Below are positions 6,870 through 8,790 of a stretch of DNA of 8,790 nucleotides, one piece after another (the first letter of the stretch is position 1; each line of letters starts with the position of its first letter). The stretch lies in the NCBI GenBank assembly GCA_964625275.1, contig CAZVBH010000088.1, forward strand, positions 1 through 8,790. The letters run 5' to 3'. The notes under the pieces are model-generated. The model saw only the letters and a list, made by a program, of their open reading frames with translations, was not told the DNA's origin and searched no databases. The position numbers and the translations under genes were made by a program. The DNA is from UBA3775 sp964625275. Its GTDB lineage: Bacteria; Bacillota; Clostridia; Lachnospirales; Lachnospiraceae.

Positions 6870-8372
6870 CTAAAGCTTTACAGCTCTAAATGCCGGCTCC
6901 ACTTTAGTCTTGCTGCCTCCGGTTGTTCTTATCAAAGCTACTGACGCCAATCCCTTAAACAGAGGTAATAAATATGCCTGCAATCTGCAGCTTATTCTTC
7001 CCATCAACATACTTTTGTCAGATGAAACTGATGTCAAGGATGATATTAATCTCTTATTGGAAATATTGCATGCATACAAGGTCCTACAATTAGGATTGTT
7101 CTTCATGTATCTAAAAGCATGAATAAGTGCATCTGTACCAAGCATTACCGGTCTTCGTAAAATCAAAGTATAGGCTGACTGATAATTCACAGCTTTGTCA
7201 GATATATTATCCACGACCTCCAAATTCTCAGGTCTGTCCAGCTTATCTTCAATTAATTGCCACAGCCTCTTTTCGATTACTACTTTAAAAGGTATCCACT
7301 TTTGTTCATATATCGAATTCATTAACAAGGTCAATTTTCTGGCTTTTTCATCATCAGCAGTTCTTTTGCTAAACATCTCATCCGAAATAACGATTGCAAG
7401 TCGTATTCTTATAACGACTCTGTTAAAGCTGTAGCTCAATTCTTCTGTCTGAATGTTTTTATTTTGTAAGCATGTAATTCTATTTTCACTTAAAAGTTCA
7501 ACATACTTATTGTAATTATCCCAAATTTCATAACGTAAATCCGCATTACAGGTCCAATGAAATCTACAAAATCCGTTAAGTATATTATCTGCTATTTTAA
7601 AATGAAGCTCGTCCTCATAGTCCTTTTGTTCATCTACTGTCAGCTCAGATTTTAAATATTTATTATACAGCTTTTCAACACTACGCTGTGCAGTGATAAA
7701 ATCACTCCACATAACATTTGTGCAGGTCTGTGTTGCAGACAGTTCCTTAGCAGATATTCTTTTTCTGTAACCATATACTCCACCATCATAGCCCGTTATC
7801 TTTTTTGCATTGTAAACACAATCCATAAAGAAGACTGCATCTTCTGCATATTTGAGCGGTGGAAAACTCAAATTATTTTCAAGTAAGAATTCCCTTCTAT
7901 AAAGCTTACCTGATATCATAAATGTCCAAAGAAGATCTAAATCTTTTTTCGCAATATTACGTTTTTTACCTAATCTTGTAGCAGCAGCATAGCGGCAAAA
8001 TCCTGTCATGTTATATTCAATTATTTGACCTATGGCTAAATCTGCAGCTTCGGCTTTGGCAGCATTATATAAACCCAGAAGTCCTCCCTTAAGGAAAATA
8101 TCATCACCATCGCAAAAGGCTATATATTCACCACTTGCCATTGATATGGCTTTGTTGCGTGCTGCTGATACCCCTTGATTTTCTGTTCTTCTGTAAATGA
8201 AATTTTCATGTGCTACTGCATAGCCCTTAGCTATTTCACCTGATTTGTCTGTTGAGCCATCATCTATCATCAACACTTCGTATTCAAGTCCGGCTATGCG
8301 AGAAATTGATTGCAAAGTTTCATCAAGATAATCTTCAACCTGATAAATTGGCACAATAACGGAAACCTGCAT
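6870..8372 (-). CDS. Family 2 glycosyltransferase with a second, degenerate GT-A domain
   Basis: This is the first gene of the surface-polymer operon. The ATG at 8372 has AGGAG (8384-8380) 7 nt upstream, giving 500 residues. An ATG eight codons earlier would place that site inside the gene, so I rejected it. The N-terminal domain (about 1-225) is a typical active GT2: VSVIVPIYQVEDYLDETL at 3-20, DDGSTD (37-42), NQGVSAARN (65-73), the metal-binding CDGDD (87-91) and the catalytic-type AEDAVFF (176-182). It should transfer a sugar from a nucleotide donor to a membrane-linked acceptor in the cytoplasm. Residues 240-315 look helical. Residues about 318-485 read like a second GT-A fold (LAIVISDE at 325-332, a helix with SIYEQKW, then AYTLILRRPVMLGTDAL at 400-416), but with no DxD. 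The gene ends at TAG, and the frame then runs on into the TagF-like gene. The sugar specificity is not predictable. Confidence 0.92.
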   Translation of the reverse strand: MQVSVIVPIYQVEDYLDETLQSISRIAGLEYEVLMIDDGSTDKSGEIAKGYAVAHENFIYRRTENQGVSAARNKAISMASGEYIAFCDGDDIFLKGGLLGLYNAAKAEAADLAIGQIIEYNMTGFCRYAAATRLGKKRNIAKKDLDLLWTFMISGKLYRREFLLENNLSFPPLKYAEDAVFFMDCVYNAKKITGYDGGVYGYRKRISAKELSATQTCTNVMWSDFITAQRSVEKLYNKYLKSELTVDEQKDYEDELHFKIADNILNGFCRFHWTCNADLRYEIWDNYNKYVELLSENRITCLQNKNIQTEELSYSFNRVVIRIRLAIVISDEMFSKRTADDEKARKLTLLMNSIYEQKWIPFKVVIEKRLWQLIEDKLDRPENLEVVDNISDKAVNYQSAYTLILRRPVMLGTDALIHAFRYMKNNPNCRTLYACNISNKRLISSLTSVSSDKSMLMGRISCRLQAYLLPLFKGLASVALIRTTGGSKTKVEPAFRAVKL

Positions 8373-8420
8373 AACAATTCTCCTAATAAAAAACATCTAT
8401 TTTTGCAAATAATCATTCGA

Positions 8421-8449
8421 ATCATACCATAATTATGATACATTTTCAA
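8421..8449 (-). promoter_or_regulatory. Extended -10 sigma-A promoter of the surface-polymer operon
   Basis: Minus-strand TTGAAA (8449-8444) is followed after 17 nt by TATGAT (8426-8421). TGG stands immediately before TATGAT, giving an extended -10. The predicted start is near 8414, leaving a leader of about 41 nt before the glycosyltransferase ATG. The spacer contains the 10-bp palindrome CATAATTATG (8428-8437), which could be a regulator site or chance in AT-rich DNA. The promoter lies just beyond the tuf terminator, so the operon has its own transcription. Confidence 0.75.
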
Positions 8450-8469
8450 TATAATTGTGGTTTAAGTAT

Positions 8470-8504
8470 AAAAAGGGCTTCTGGAACAAAATCCAGAAGC
8501 CCTT
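8470..8504 (-). terminator. Intrinsic terminator of tuf
   Basis: A perfect 13-bp stem (8504-8492 pairing with 8485-8473) has a 6-nt loop and is followed on the minus strand by five T residues. The stem is GC-rich in its middle (GGGCTTCTGG). There is no T run on the plus-strand side, so it acts in the minus direction. It closes the tuf transcription unit ahead of the surface-polymer promoter. Confidence 0.93.
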
Positions 8505-8510
8505 ATCTTA

Positions 8511-8522
8511 TTGCTTTCGCAA
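8511..8522 (-). other. Small GNRA-tetraloop hairpin between the tuf stop and terminator
   Basis: On the minus strand TTGC-GAAA-GCAA forms a 4-bp stem capped by a GAAA tetraloop, 8 nt after the tuf stop codon and 6 nt before the terminator stem. It could be a chance fold or an RNA-stability element. The sequence shows only that the fold is possible. Confidence 0.35.
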
Positions 8523-8530
8523 CTAACTAA

Positions 8531-8790
8531 TTATTCGATAATTGTAACAACCTTACCTGAACCTACTGTACGTCCACCCTCACGGATAGCGAATCCAAGA
8601 CCCTCTTCCATAGCTACCGGATGGATAAGTTCAACAGTGATTTCTACGTTATCACCAGGCATACACATTTCTGTACCTGCTGGAAGTTCGCAAACACCTG
8701 TTACGTCTGTTGTTCTGAAGTAGAACTGTGGACGATAGTTGTTGAAGAATGGTGTATGACGGCCACCCTCGTCCTTTGTAAGAACGTAAA
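8531..8790 (-). CDS. tuf: Elongation factor Tu, C-terminal 85 residues (5' end missing)
   Basis: The last 85 codons are present, ending in TAA at 8533-8531; the GTPase domain lies beyond the right edge. The translation is the highly conserved end of EF-Tu domains 2/3: GGRHTPFFNNYRPQFYFRTT, then ELPAGTEMCMPGDNVE, then AIREGGRTVGSGKVVTIIE. EF-Tu delivers aminoacyl-tRNA to the ribosome as a GTP complex. Codon choice is visibly more restricted than in the neighbouring genes, as expected for a very highly expressed gene. The gene is followed by its own terminator, so it is transcriptionally separate from the surface-polymer operon. Confidence 0.98.
   Translation of the reverse strand, partial: YVLTKDEGGRHTPFFNNYRPQFYFRTTDVTGVCELPAGTEMCMPGDNVEITVELIHPVAMEEGLGFAIREGGRTVGSGKVVTIIE

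Noticed and set aside
8511..8723. Plus-strand 70-codon frame
   Set aside because: It is antisense to the highly conserved tuf C-terminus and overlaps the tuf stop.

Overview
The window looks like a low-GC Gram-positive chromosome, most likely Clostridia and plausibly Lachnospiraceae. This rests on the AT-rich coding sequence, strong AGGAG-type ribosome binding sites, sigma-A-type promoters, the EF-Tu sequence, and TagF-like proteins with extra N-terminal domains. That placement is inference; no search was run. Every supported gene is on the minus strand, so transcription runs from high to low coordinates.

Region 1 (8790-8470): the last 85 codons of tuf (EF-Tu) and a strong intrinsic terminator.

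Region 2 (8449-1713): a sigma-A promoter followed by four tightly packed genes (gaps of 15, 20 and 19 nt) for a cell-surface phosphopolymer. In order they are a two-domain family 2 glycosyltransferase, a TagF-like glycerophosphotransferase with only a beta-rich N-terminal segment, a longer TagF-like paralogue with a degenerate GT-A domain at its N-terminus, and a multi-pass acyltransferase-3 membrane protein. The likely job is to assemble and then O-acylate a teichoic-acid-like or phosphoglycerol-substituted glycan. No CDP-glycerol synthase, lipid-carrier initiating enzyme or exporter is visible, so those steps must be encoded elsewhere. The first two genes are in the same reading frame, separated only by one TAG codon and five sense codons, and the second lacks a Shine-Dalgarno sequence. 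Together they would make a GT2/GT-A-like/beta/TagF protein whose distal part has the same domain order as the third gene. This is the most interesting feature of the locus.

Region 3 (1672-1): a second sigma-A promoter drives ybaK (Cys-tRNA deacylase), which is translationally coupled to a CapA-family gene that runs off the left edge. The CapA-like protein has an unusual Arg/Ser/Thr/Gly-rich cytoplasmic segment made of nine 11-residue repeats before its single transmembrane helix.

No mobile element, CRISPR array, tRNA or rRNA was seen. There is no gene-free stretch longer than about 160 bases.
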